From Methanoculleus sp. (GTDB lineage: Archaea > Halobacteriota > Methanomicrobia > Methanomicrobiales > Methanoculleaceae): a DNA stretch of 54,487 nt. Shown in pieces: positions 17,060-25,699 of the stretch. The notes below the pieces were generated by a model. It was not told where the DNA came from. It ran no database searches and saw nothing but the letters and a program-made list of their open reading frames with translations. The stretch is taken from assembly GCA_030156625.1 (NCBI GenBank), contig JASGMC010000003.1, positions 1-54,487 of the forward strand. Reading direction: 5' to 3'. Position 1 is the first letter of the stretch. Every line of letters begins with the position of its first letter. The position numbers were made by a program, and so were the translations under genes.

Positions 17060-17849
17060 CCGGCACCGGCACCCCCCCGGGAACAACGAAGACGAGGGTT
17101 GCTCCCCGCGCGCCCTTCGCGAGTTCGACGAGGTCCCCGTCGTGGAGTTCCCGCCGTGTGCCCCGGTCAAGCGGCGTGCCGTTCACGAATGTGCCGCCGG
17201 TGCTTCCGCAGTCTTCGACGAGCCAGGCACCGTCCCGGCGGCGGGTGAGCCTGGCGTGCGGTCTCGAGACGCGGGTGACCGCCGCGTACTCCTCACCGAG
17301 GACGATCTCCTGCGCGGAACGGTCGGGTGTGTCCGGGTCCGCCCGCCCTATGTCGATGCTGTCGTGCCCGAGCGGGAAGACCCTGCCGTCCTCCGCCCCG
17401 CCGAGGAGGATGACGACCGGAAGTTGCCCGGCGAACTCCCCCGAGAGCGTCTCCCGGACACCGGCGAGTTTCTTCGCGAGCACGGCATCCGTGAGCGTCA
17501 GTTTCAGGTTCGAGAAGAGCCCGAGGCTCCTCGTGATCGCCTCGAGCCCTCCGGGCACGAGCGAGTATTTCCAGACCGGGTGGATCCCTTTTGCGGTCGG
17601 GCGCGAGAGGCCGGCCTCTTTGCGGACGACCCCGATGCTCAGCAGCTTGTCGAGATGCTTCTTTGTGTTCTCGTAACTCGTCTCGATCTCGTACGAGATC
17701 TGCCGGACGTCCTTTGGCCTTCGTTCGATGACCTTCAGGATCTTCAAGCGTGTGCTGCTGCTCAGCACGTCCAGGTATTCGGAGAGTTCCTGCAGATCGT
17801 CGGTGTCTATATCGAGGATCAGCGTCCTTGAGTCATTGTCGTCGGTCAT
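17049..17849 (-). CDS. HTH-FHA protein (putative phospho-dependent transcription regulator)
   Basis: The 266-residue protein begins with an ArsR-like winged helix (about residues 22-100: LSSSTRLKILKVIERRPKDV, YENTKKHLDKLLSIGVV) and ends with an FHA domain (about 170-255: DIGRADPD, VSRPHARLTRR, VEDCGSTGGTFVNGTPL). FHA domains bind phosphothreonine, and the next gene encodes a Ser/Thr kinase, so the regulator is a likely substrate or reader of that kinase. An HTH and FHA on one chain would turn kinase activity into a transcriptional response (inference). The ATG at 17849 gives the natural HTH N-terminus; the frame upstream is a shadow. Confidence 0.85.
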   Translation of the reverse strand: MTDDNDSRTLILDIDTDDLQELSEYLDVLSSSTRLKILKVIERRPKDVRQISYEIETSYENTKKHLDKLLSIGVVRKEAGLSRPTAKGIHPVWKYSLVPGGLEAITRSLGLFSNLKLTLTDAVLAKKLAGVRETLSGEFAGQLPVVILLGGAEDGRVFPLGHDSIDIGRADPDTPDRSAQEIVLGEEYAAVTRVSRPHARLTRRRDGAWLVEDCGSTGGTFVNGTPLDRGTRRELHDGDLVELAKGARGATLVFVVPGGVPVPGAA

Positions 17850-18056
17850 AGGCTTTCGTGCGGGACTTCGTTGCAGTATATTTTCACGACGTCGCTGATG
17901 AAGGTTATGCACCCCGTCCGGCTGGCTCGCCTCGCCACACGACCCTACGGCTGCAATGCCGGGCCGCTGCCCCGGGGCGGCACTGTAGAATATATGGTTG
18001 TTGTCCGGATCCGGTCCCGGATCATGTTTTATACGAGAGGGTTGATCGGGGGTGGC

Positions 18057-18341
18057 ATGCTTGGAGAGATTGAGACCCTGCAGCAGCGGGCTGTGATGGT
18101 GGAGATCGAGGAGCTGATCCAGTCGACGCCCGACTATGCCGATATCAGGGAATCGCTCCGGTCGTTGAACTTCATACCGGAGCAGGACGATGCCGATGCC
18201 GCGATCTGGGTGCATCCCGGCCTCAGGATATTTGTCCTCTTGCAGATGAACCTCGGAGGCGGGTATACGGGGTACAGGGTGGCAACCTACGAGGACCTGG
18301 AACGCCGCGAGGGGGAGTCTGCCATCTACAACGCCCGGTAA
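18057..18341 (+). CDS. Unrecognised 94-residue protein, paralogue 1
   Basis: The small acidic protein is not assigned to a family. It shares its whole plan with the next gene: an N-terminal helix (AVMVEIEELIQSTPDYADI), RESLRSLNF, a Trp in AAIWVHPG, then FVLLQMNLGGGYTGYRVATY and EDLE. The equivalent segments of the paralogue are YDGIRAGLEALGF, LALWESG, FVVVHTD and RDYEVKTFEETE. The ATG at 18057 is preceded by GGGGGTG and by TATA-like TTTTATAC about 30 bases earlier. It is divergent from the HTH-FHA signalling operon, with about 200 bases between. No membrane or metal motif is seen. Confidence 0.75.
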   Translation: MLGEIETLQQRAVMVEIEELIQSTPDYADIRESLRSLNFIPEQDDADAAIWVHPGLRIFVLLQMNLGGGYTGYRVATYEDLERREGESAIYNAR

Positions 18342-18431
18342 CGGCTTTTTCCTCGTAGCCCGCGGCGCCCCCTCTTCTCAACCATCCCTGCCGGGTCAGG
18401 TTTATCTGGGCGGATGCGGTATGGTTCTCGC

Positions 18432-18698
18432 ATGCCCAAACGAGTACAGATTGACCGGGAGGAACAGGAGGCCATGATGGGCCGTGTCCGGGAGATGATC
18501 GCCGCAAACGCCACCTACGACGGGATCCGTGCGGGCCTCGAGGCTCTCGGCTTCCGGGCGAAGGAGGACAGGCCCGCCCTTGCCCTCTGGGAGAGCGGCG
18601 AGCACGAACTCTTTGTCGTGGTCCATACCGATCCGAAGACCGGCAGGGTGCGGGATTACGAGGTGAAGACGTTCGAGGAGACGGAGGGGTTCGAGTAG
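18432..18698 (+). CDS. Unrecognised 88-residue protein, paralogue 2
   Basis: This is the second member of a tandem pair with the gene at 18057. Similarity is clearest in the middle and end (IRAGLEALGF, ALWESG, FVVVHTD, RDYEVKTFEE). A TATA-like GGTTTATC at about 18398-18405 would place transcription near 18425-18432, favouring the ATG at 18432 (MPKRVQIDREEQ) over that at 18414. The gene has its own promoter, so the pair is duplicated but not obviously one operon. Its 3' end overlaps the 3' end of the convergent small membrane-protein gene by about 43 bases. Function unknown. Confidence 0.7.
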   Translation: MPKRVQIDREEQEAMMGRVREMIAANATYDGIRAGLEALGFRAKEDRPALALWESGEHELFVVVHTDPKTGRVRDYEVKTFEETEGFE

Positions 18699-18934
18699 CC
18701 CCTGCTCACGCCCGGCCCGGTGGCGAAGAGGTCCCCGACGAGGAAGACGACCGAGATCTGGATGAGCAGCCCGAGGTTGGCGTTGAGGAACGCGACGATC
18801 TGGAGGAAGATGGGGGTCTGCACGTAGGCGCCGGCCAGGATATTCAGGATCGCGAGCACGATCAGGAAGACGACGAGCCCGATGATTCTCGAAATGAGAA
18901 CTTCGGTGGCCGATTCCTTCCTGTGCTCACCCAT
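18656..18934 (-). CDS. Small membrane protein of unknown function
   Basis: The 92-residue product has a charged N-terminus (GEHRKESATEVLISRI) and two strong hydrophobic helices: IIGLVVFLIVLAILNILAG and a second around FLNANLGLLIQISVVFLVG, followed by a polar tail. It resembles small archaeal two-helix proteins without an assigned role. The ATG at 18934 is preceded by TGAGGG at five bases; further upstream starts have no support. It converges on the paralogue gene with a 43-base overlap of coding ends, so the tail may be less certain than the core. Confidence 0.65.
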   Translation of the reverse strand: MGEHRKESATEVLISRIIGLVVFLIVLAILNILAGAYVQTPIFLQIVAFLNANLGLLIQISVVFLVGDLFATGPGVSRGYSNPSVSSNVFTS

Positions 18935-19084
18935 GCGATCCCTCAACAGAGGGGAAGGCGCTCTATCCGTAAGGAGTTTCCGGCGGGGCAGGCGTCTTGG
19001 CATACCCGTTGCGCTCGAACCTGAGCACCGTCAGGTGCGGAGAAGGCCGGGAGGGGTGGGGCATGGAGTATGAGTCTCCTCTTG

Positions 19085-19140
19085 CCGGAAGGGGGGTGCC
19101 CCCGGTCGCGATATTCCCACGGTCCAGCGTACCGGAATTT
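19085..19140. repeat. Dispersed hairpin repeat, copy 2
   Basis: GGGGGG-TG-CCCCC is followed by CGATATTCCCACGGTCCA, matching 16-17 of 18 bases of the box at 13213. Upstream, at 19017-19033, ACCTGA-GCACCG-TCAGGT is an inverted repeat related to a segment near 13094. The repeat fills most of the 270-base gap between the small membrane protein and the dehydrogenase gene, where no coding sequence is seen. Confidence 0.6.
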
Positions 19141-19207
19141 ACAACTGTTCCGGTTGTTCTGTGTGTTGCGGCTTGCGCCCTTCTGGTTTCGCCCCTGCGA
19201 GAACCTT

Positions 19208-20797
19208 TCACTCCCCGCCCGCCGGCTCCGTCACCCGCGTCTGCGCCTGCTCGCGGACGAACGAGAGGAGGTAGTACGGCCCCCCGGCACCCCTGCCCGT
19301 CGACCCGCTCGCTTTCCAGCCGCCGAAGGGCTGGGCCCCGGGCCAGGCCCCGGTCGTCGCCCCTCCGCGCCGGTTGGCGTACACGACCCCGAACCGGATC
19401 CGGTCGAAGAAGGACCCGATCTCCGCCGGGTCCTCTGCAAATATCCCGGCTGTCAGGCCGTAATCCGTCGCATTCGCGAGAGTGAGGGCCTCGTCCAGGG
19501 TCTCGAAGGTGCCGACGGTGAGGACCGGGACGAAGAGCTCTTCTGTAAAGAGGCGGTGGTCGTGCGCAAGACCGGCGATGACCGTGGGCATGACGTAGGC
19601 GCCCCGGCCGTAGATCCCTTCCTCGAGCACTTCGCCGCCCGCAACGAGCCTGCCGCCGTCCCTGATCGCCTCCTCGACCGCCTTCTGGAAGGTCAGCCGC
19701 GCATCGTCGTCGATCAGGGGCCCGAACGCGACCTCCCGGCGCCGGGGGTCGCCGACCTCCATCCTGTCCGCCCGGTCACGGAGCGCCTGCAGGAACCTGT
19801 CCGCAACCGACGAATGGACATATACCCGGGAAGTGGCGCTGCATTTCTGTCCCGCAAACCCGAAGGCCGCACGGGCCACGCCCTCGGCAGCCTTCTCGAT
19901 ATCGGCGCTCGCGGTGACGATCGTCGGGTTCTTGCTCCCCATCTCCGCCACCAGCGGCTTGTGGTAGGGCTGCGCCGTGGTAATCTGCCGCTGCAGCCAC
20001 GTCCCTACGGCCCGCGACCCGGTGAAGGCGATCCCGGCAACGTCCGGGTGGGCTACCGCGATCTTGCCGAAGGGACCCCCGGGCCCGGTCACCAGGTTGA
20101 TCGCACCGGGCGGGACCCCGCCTTCCACGAAGAGCCGGTAGAGGTTCACCCCGGAGAGCGGTGTCTTGCTCGTCGGTTTGAAGACGACCGTGTTCCCGGT
20201 GAGGAGCGCACCGGTGATCATGCCCGCGGCAAGCGCGACGGGGAAGTTGAACGGGGAGATGACCGCCCAGGCGCCATACGGGCGCATGACGCTCCGGGAC
20301 TCCTCGCCGGGTGCCGGGGAGCGCATGGGAAAGACGTAGCCGTTGTTCTGCTCGTAGACCCTGCAGTAATACCGGAGCATATCGACTGCCTCGCCGACCT
20401 CCGCCAGCGCCTCGTAGCGGGTCTTCCCTGCCTCATAGGTCAGCAGGGCCGCGAGTGCAAAAAGCCGCCCCTCCATTGCGTCGGCCGTCTTCCTGACGAT
20501 CGCGACCCGTTCCCGCCAGTCCCGGCGGCTCCAATCGCGGAAAGCCTCGTTCGCCGCGGCAATACCCTTCCGGGCATGCTCTTCTCGCCCCTCGGGAAAG
20601 ATCCCGAGCAGGATGCCCGGATCGATGGGGGACCTCGCCTCGAACTCCCGGGGAGCGGTGACCTCCCGTCCGCCGATGTACATCGGATGGCGCTCTCCGA
20701 ACTCCTGCTCGATCGCGAGCAGGGCGGCTTCGTACTCGCCGTGAAAACTCTCGTCGGTTTCAAGCGAAACATAGGTGACTTTTCCTGATTCCTGCAT
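19208..20797 (-). CDS. Aldehyde dehydrogenase, probable 1-pyrroline-5-carboxylate dehydrogenase
   Basis: The 529-residue enzyme is of the NAD(P)-dependent aldehyde dehydrogenase superfamily. Motifs are VISPFNFPVALAAGMI, the cofactor-site FTGSRAVG, the catalytic Glu in VAEMGSKNP and the catalytic Cys in FGFAGQKCSATSRVY. The GQKCSA context, the N-terminal extension and the length fit the P5C dehydrogenase (RocA/PutA-like) subgroup, which oxidises glutamate semialdehyde to glutamate. ATG 20797 has GGAG ten bases before. The aminotransferase gene lies 15 bases upstream in the same operon; together they could turn ornithine, or another omega-amino compound, into its acid. Confidence 0.85.
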   Translation of the reverse strand: MQESGKVTYVSLETDESFHGEYEAALLAIEQEFGERHPMYIGGREVTAPREFEARSPIDPGILLGIFPEGREEHARKGIAAANEAFRDWSRRDWRERVAIVRKTADAMEGRLFALAALLTYEAGKTRYEALAEVGEAVDMLRYYCRVYEQNNGYVFPMRSPAPGEESRSVMRPYGAWAVISPFNFPVALAAGMITGALLTGNTVVFKPTSKTPLSGVNLYRLFVEGGVPPGAINLVTGPGGPFGKIAVAHPDVAGIAFTGSRAVGTWLQRQITTAQPYHKPLVAEMGSKNPTIVTASADIEKAAEGVARAAFGFAGQKCSATSRVYVHSSVADRFLQALRDRADRMEVGDPRRREVAFGPLIDDDARLTFQKAVEEAIRDGGRLVAGGEVLEEGIYGRGAYVMPTVIAGLAHDHRLFTEELFVPVLTVGTFETLDEALTLANATDYGLTAGIFAEDPAEIGSFFDRIRFGVVYANRRGGATTGAWPGAQPFGGWKASGSTGRGAGGPYYLLSFVREQAQTRVTEPAGGE

Positions 20798-20812
20798 ATT
20801 ATCAATCTCCTT

Positions 20813-22123
20813 TTAGAACCCCTCCATGACCCTGTCCAGAATGTCGACGCCCGTGTCGATGTCCTCCTCGTCCATGATCAGGGGAGGGCTGAACCGGATC
20901 ACCGACTCCCCCGCGGGGAGGAGGACGAGGCCGCGCTCGAACGCGTGCCGGAGGATTGTCTCACGCTCGGCCCGTGCCGGCTCCTTCGTCGATGGGTCCC
21001 GGACCAGTTCCATCCCGACCATGAGCCCGAGGCCGCGGACGTCGCCGATGATCGGGTGCCGCTCCGCGAGCTCGCGCAGGCGCTGCAGCAGGTAATCGCC
21101 CCTGGTCGTCACCCGGTCCCCGAACCCCTCTTCACGGAGAAGGTCCATCACGGCGAGCGATGCGGCGCAGGCAAGGTTATTGCCGCCGAAAGTGCTCGCG
21201 TGCGACCCGGGCGGCCAGTCCATGACCTCATCGGCGGCGACGGTGACGCCGAACGGCAACCCGCCGCCGATCGCTTTGCCCAGGCAGACAATGTCGGGGG
21301 TGACGCCGGCGTGCGTTGAGGCGAGGAACCGCCCGGTCCGGAAACACCCCGACTGCACCTCGTCCGCAACAAGGAGGATCCCGTGCTCGTCGCAGAGCCG
21401 CCGCAGCCGGGGAAGAAAGCCCGGCGGCGGGACGACGTATCCTCCTTCCCCCAGCACGGGCTCGACGAAGATCGCGGCAACCTCCTCGGGCGCGACCTCG
21501 GTGCGAAAGACTGTCTCCTCGAGGTAGGCCACGATGTCGGCGTCGCAGGTCCCGGGATCGCCACCGAACGGATGGTAGGGGTCCGGGTAGGGCGCGTGGA
21601 CCACCGGCAGGAACGGCCCGAAGGAACGGCGCTGGATCACCTTCCCGGCCGTGAGGCTGAGAGCGCCGTAGGTCCGCCCGTGGAACCCGCGGTGGAACGC
21701 TATGAAGTAGTTCCTGCCCGAATGATGGCGGGCGAGTTTCATCGCCGCTTCGACGCTCTCTGCTCCGGAGTTGGAGAAGTAGACCCGGTCGAGCCCGTCC
21801 GGGAGGAACCCGACCAGTTCTTCGGCGCACTGTACGGGGCGTTCGGAGCAGAAATCCAGGAACGCCCCGTGCGAGAGGTACTTCGCCTGCTCTCTGATCG
21901 CGGAGACGACCTGCGGGTGGTTCCAGCCGACGTTCATCACGGCGATCCCGGCCGTAAAGTCGAGGTAGCGGTTGGCGTCGACGTCCCAGAGGTTTACGCC
22001 GCTCGCCTTCTGCAGCACGAGGGGGTATTCCCGCATGACCGACGGGGAGATGACCGCCGCGTCCCGACGGAGCACCTCGCGGGCTCTCTCGCCCGGAGGT
22101 TCGACCCGTATCAGGGGTTCCAT
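20813..22123 (-). CDS. Class III aminotransferase (ornithine/GABA/acetylornithine type)
   Basis: The 436-residue PLP enzyme has class III landmarks: FSNSGAESVEAAMKLAR (cofactor phosphate), FHRGFHGRT, EPVLGEGGYVVPP, LLVADEVQSG and the PLP lysine in CLGKAIGGGLPFG. It moves an omega-amino group to 2-oxoglutarate. Substrate cannot be fixed from sequence alone; coupling to a P5C-dehydrogenase-like gene favours ornithine, while 4-aminobutyrate with a succinate semialdehyde dehydrogenase is an alternative. The ATG has GGTAGGTG one base before. It starts an operon reading away from the DNA ligase gene, with about 95 bases of shared promoter region. Confidence 0.88.
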   Translation of the reverse strand: MEPLIRVEPPGERAREVLRRDAAVISPSVMREYPLVLQKASGVNLWDVDANRYLDFTAGIAVMNVGWNHPQVVSAIREQAKYLSHGAFLDFCSERPVQCAEELVGFLPDGLDRVYFSNSGAESVEAAMKLARHHSGRNYFIAFHRGFHGRTYGALSLTAGKVIQRRSFGPFLPVVHAPYPDPYHPFGGDPGTCDADIVAYLEETVFRTEVAPEEVAAIFVEPVLGEGGYVVPPPGFLPRLRRLCDEHGILLVADEVQSGCFRTGRFLASTHAGVTPDIVCLGKAIGGGLPFGVTVAADEVMDWPPGSHASTFGGNNLACAASLAVMDLLREEGFGDRVTTRGDYLLQRLRELAERHPIIGDVRGLGLMVGMELVRDPSTKEPARAERETILRHAFERGLVLLPAGESVIRFSPPLIMDEEDIDTGVDILDRVMEGF

Positions 22124-22217
22124 GCACCTACCACATCCCCGCCTCTAATAAAGCCGACGCCGGGGCCGCATACCGCAACGTTCAAGTAGCCCCCGGCAAT
22201 GAACAAATCAGGTAATC

Positions 22218-23957
22218 GTGAAATTTGCAACCCTCGTCTCCTGTTTTGAGAGGCTCGAGGCGACATCGTCCCGGAACGAGATGATCGCGCTTCTTGCCCG
22301 GCTGCTCGCCGCTGCAACGCCGGACGAGATAGGGATCGTCTGCTACTTTGTGCTCGGGGAGATCGGGCCCGGGTACAGCGAGGTGAACCTGGGCATCGGG
22401 GACCGGACTGCAGCGGCAGCGATCGCCCTTGCGGCCGGCACCGACCCCGCGTCGGTCGATGCGGCGGCACGGGAACTCGGCGATTACGGCGACGTCGCCG
22501 CCCGGCTGATCGCGGCCCCGGGCGGAGAGGCGCTCTCGGTCGCCGAGATCCACCGCAGCCTTTCGGAGATCGCCGGTGCATCCGGCCCGGGTTCGGCCGA
22601 CCGGAAGGTGAGCCTCCTCGCGGAACTGCTCGCCGCCGCCACGCCCCCACAGCGGCGCTACATCTTGCGCCTCGCCGCCGGGGAGATGCGGCTCGGCGTC
22701 GGGGACATGACCATACTCGATGCGCTGGCGGAGGCTTTTTTGGGCTCGAAAGCGCAGCGCCCGCCCCTCGAGCACGCCTACAACATATCTTCCGATATCG
22801 GCCGCGTGGCCCGGACGCTCCGGGAGGAGGGCCTTTTCGGGGTGCGGGCGATCACCGTCACCCTTCATAAGCCCATCCGGCCGATGCTCACCCGGCGGGT
22901 CGCCCGGATATCGGAGATCCTCGAGCGGATCGGCTCCCCGGTCATCGCCGTCGAGGAGAAGTACGACGGCGAACGGATCCAGGCGCACAAGGACGGTGAC
23001 GACGTCACCCTCTTCTCGCGGCGGCTGACCGACGTCACCCACCAGTATCCCGATATCGTCCGCCACGTCCGGCAGTACGTCACGGCCGATACGGCGATCC
23101 TCGACGGCGAGGCGGTCGCGTTCGACCACGAGACCGGCACCTACCGGCCCTTCCAGACGCTGATGCGGCGGCGCCGGAAGTACCGGGTCAGCGAGGTCGC
23201 CGGCGAGATCCCCGCAACCTACCGGGCCTTCGACCTCCTCTACGTAGACGGCGAGTCCTGTCTCTACCGCAGTTACCCCGAGCGCCGGGCGAAGCTCGAG
23301 GAGGTCATCGGCCGGGATGAGCACATCTCCCCCGCAGACCGCATCGTAACGGGGGACACCGACGGGATCACGGAGTTCTACCTCGCCTGCATCGAGCGGG
23401 GACTCGAGGGAGTCGTCTGCAAATCGTGCGCGGATGACTCGTTCTACCGGGCGGGGGCGCGGGAGTGGCAGTGGATCAAGTGGAAGAGCGATTACGCTCC
23501 CGGCCTGTCCGATACGCTCGACCTGGTCATCGTCGGCGCCAACGCCGGGCGGGGGAAGCGGGCCGGGACCTACGGTTCGGTCCTCTGCGCCGCCTATAAC
23601 CACGAGGAGGATCTCTTCCAGACGGTCTGCGGCATGGGGGCGGGGTTCTCGGACGTTGACCTCTCGGACCTTCCCCGCCGGCTTGCCGCGGCAAAGGTGG
23701 ACCGGCAGCCGGCGCGGGTGATGGTGAACCCGCAGGCGGCGCCGGATTTCTGGTTCGCGCCGGCCCGGGTCGTCGAGGTTCTCGGGCTCGAGATCACCGA
23801 GAGCCCCGTCCATACCTGCAACTGGGACCCGGAGCGGCGGCGGGGTCTCGCCCTGCGGTTCCCGAGGTTCGTGCGGTGGCGGGACGAGAAGAGCCCCGAG
23901 CAGGCGACGACGGCCGCCGAGATCGCGGCAATGTTTCGCCGGCAGCGGGAGGTGTGA
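22218..23957 (+). CDS. lig: ATP-dependent DNA ligase
   Basis: The 579-residue protein has the archaeal ligase order: alpha-helical N-terminal DNA-binding domain (about 1-210), adenylation domain with the lysine motif VEEKYDGERIQ at about 248-258, further motifs LDGEAVAFD, YRAFDLLYVDG, GLEGVVCKS and WIKWKSDY, then an OB fold ending in ITESPVH. It seals nicks in replication and repair. The GTG start at 22218 has CAGGT four bases before and gives the conserved N-terminus MKFATLVSCFERLE. Five bases after its stop begins the intact PolX gene, with GGAGGTG in the junction, so ligase and gap-filling polymerase are one repair operon. Confidence 0.95.
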   Translation: MKFATLVSCFERLEATSSRNEMIALLARLLAAATPDEIGIVCYFVLGEIGPGYSEVNLGIGDRTAAAAIALAAGTDPASVDAAARELGDYGDVAARLIAAPGGEALSVAEIHRSLSEIAGASGPGSADRKVSLLAELLAAATPPQRRYILRLAAGEMRLGVGDMTILDALAEAFLGSKAQRPPLEHAYNISSDIGRVARTLREEGLFGVRAITVTLHKPIRPMLTRRVARISEILERIGSPVIAVEEKYDGERIQAHKDGDDVTLFSRRLTDVTHQYPDIVRHVRQYVTADTAILDGEAVAFDHETGTYRPFQTLMRRRRKYRVSEVAGEIPATYRAFDLLYVDGESCLYRSYPERRAKLEEVIGRDEHISPADRIVTGDTDGITEFYLACIERGLEGVVCKSCADDSFYRAGAREWQWIKWKSDYAPGLSDTLDLVIVGANAGRGKRAGTYGSVLCAAYNHEEDLFQTVCGMGAGFSDVDLSDLPRRLAAAKVDRQPARVMVNPQAAPDFWFAPARVVEVLGLEITESPVHTCNWDPERRRGLALRFPRFVRWRDEKSPEQATTAAEIAAMFRRQREV

Positions 23958-23961
23958 TGGT

Positions 23962-25695
23962 ATGGAGAGCCTTTCACGGGTGACCAACATGGAGGTCGCG
24001 GCGATCCTCTACGAGGTCGCCGATCTGCTCGAGATCAAAGGTGTCCGGTTCAAGCCGCAGGCGTACCGGCGGGCGGCACAGGCGATCGAGACCCTGCCGG
24101 AGGATATCGCCGACGTCGCACGGGAAGGAGACCTCGACGAGATCCCCGGGGTTGGCAGGGGCATCGCCAAAAAGATCCGGGAGATCGTCGAGACCGGCAG
24201 CCTCGCGCACCTGCTGTCTCTCCGCGAGGAACTCCCGGAGGGCGTACAGTACCTGACCCGGCTGGAGGGGATCGGGCCGAAGAAGGCGATCGCCCTCTCC
24301 CGGGAACTCGGTATCCGGACCATCGACGACCTGGAGGCGGCGGCGTTGGCCGGCAGGATCCGCGACCTCCCCGGCTTTGCAGAGAAGACCGAACAGAACA
24401 TCCTCGCGAGCATCCGGGTGAGCAGGACGGCAAAAGAGCGCCGCCTCCTCGGCTACATCCTGCCCGTCGCCCGGGATATCGAGCGGCGCCTCTCATCGCT
24501 TTCCACCGTCGGGCAGGTGAGCCTCGCCGGATCGATACGCCGGAGAAAAGAGACGATCGGGGATGTGGACATCCTCGCGACCTCCTCGCGCCCGGAGGAG
24601 GTGATGGAGGTCTTTGCCACCCTCCCCGGGGTCGAGCGCGTCCTCGTCCGGGGGACGACGAAGACTTCGGTGGTGCTCGCGACCGGCATCCAGGTCGATC
24701 TCCGGGTGGTGGAGGACGAGCATTTCGGGGCTGCGCTCCAGTACTTCACGGGTTCAAAGGAGCATAACATTGCTCTGCGGAGGCTTGCAATCGCGAGGAA
24801 CTGGCGGTTGAACGAGTACGGGCTCGTGGACCTCGAAAGCGGCCGGACGGTCGCGGGGGAAGACGAGGCCGGAGTCTACCGGGCCCTCGATCTCGCCTGG
24901 ATCGAGCCGGAGCTCCGGGAGAACCGGGGCGAGATCGAGGTCGCCCGGACCGGGAACCTGCCCGACCTCGTCGGCTACGACGCGATCAAAGGCGACCTCC
25001 ACGTCCACACCCGCTGGAGTGAGGGTGTCCATTCCATCGAGGAGATGGCGGAGGCGGCGCGGGCGCTCGGCTACGAGTACATCGCCATCTGTGACCATGC
25101 TGAGACTCTCCACATCGCCCGCGGCCTCTCCCCCGGGCGCCTGGCCGACCAGGTGCGCGAGATCGAGCGGATCAACCGGGAGAGCGACGGCGACTTCACT
25201 CTTCTTGCCGGCACCGAGTGCAACATCGGCATGGACGGCAGGATCGACCTCCCGGACAGCATTCTTGCGGACCTCGACGTGGTGGTGGCGAGCATCCACT
25301 CCGGGTTCAAGATGTCCGAGGAAGAGATGACCGAACGGGTGCTCACGGCGATGCACAACGATCACGTCGACATTATCGGCCACCCGACAGGGCGGATACT
25401 CCTCTCGCGGGAGCCCTACCGGATCGATCTCGGCGCGATCTTCGATGCCGCGGCGGCGCTCGGGGTTCTTATGGAGATCAACGCGTTCCCGGGCAGGCTG
25501 GACCTCTCCGACGTCAACGCCCGCGCGGCCCGTGAGCACAACGTCCGGTTCTCGCTCGCCTCGGACGCGCATAGCCGGGAGAACCTCCGGTACATGGAGT
25601 TCGGCATCGCGACCGCCCGGCGGGGATGGCTGACGGCCGGCGACATCGCCAACACCCGCCGGCTTCCGGAATTTAAAAAGTTACTGAGGTCTTAG
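23962..25695 (+). CDS. polX: DNA polymerase X with PHP domain
   Basis: The 577-residue protein has HhH motifs (IPGVGRGIAKK, LEGIGPKKAI), a pol beta-like palm with SIRRRKETIGDVDIL (both metal Asp present) and QVDLRVV (third Asp), and a C-terminal PHP domain with DLHVHTRWSE, CDHAE, AGTECNI, ASIHSGF, IIGHPTG and SDAH. It should fill short gaps and trim 3' ends during base excision repair. It is the intact paralogue of the protein at 671-2350, in which the palm residues are lost. Strong GGAGGTG lies nine bases before the ATG, in the junction with the ligase gene. Confidence 0.94.
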   Translation: MESLSRVTNMEVAAILYEVADLLEIKGVRFKPQAYRRAAQAIETLPEDIADVAREGDLDEIPGVGRGIAKKIREIVETGSLAHLLSLREELPEGVQYLTRLEGIGPKKAIALSRELGIRTIDDLEAAALAGRIRDLPGFAEKTEQNILASIRVSRTAKERRLLGYILPVARDIERRLSSLSTVGQVSLAGSIRRRKETIGDVDILATSSRPEEVMEVFATLPGVERVLVRGTTKTSVVLATGIQVDLRVVEDEHFGAALQYFTGSKEHNIALRRLAIARNWRLNEYGLVDLESGRTVAGEDEAGVYRALDLAWIEPELRENRGEIEVARTGNLPDLVGYDAIKGDLHVHTRWSEGVHSIEEMAEAARALGYEYIAICDHAETLHIARGLSPGRLADQVREIERINRESDGDFTLLAGTECNIGMDGRIDLPDSILADLDVVVASIHSGFKMSEEEMTERVLTAMHNDHVDIIGHPTGRILLSREPYRIDLGAIFDAAAALGVLMEINAFPGRLDLSDVNARAAREHNVRFSLASDAHSRENLRYMEFGIATARRGWLTAGDIANTRRLPEFKKLLRS

Positions 25696-25699
25696 GGAT

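Noticed and set aside
15668-17248. Long plus-strand open frame opposite the kinase and channel genes
   Set aside because: It is antisense to well-supported genes, has no family motifs and is rich in Arg/Gly/Pro; long shadow frames are expected in GC-rich coding DNA. The same applies to 22182-23990 (minus) and 28963-30800 (plus).
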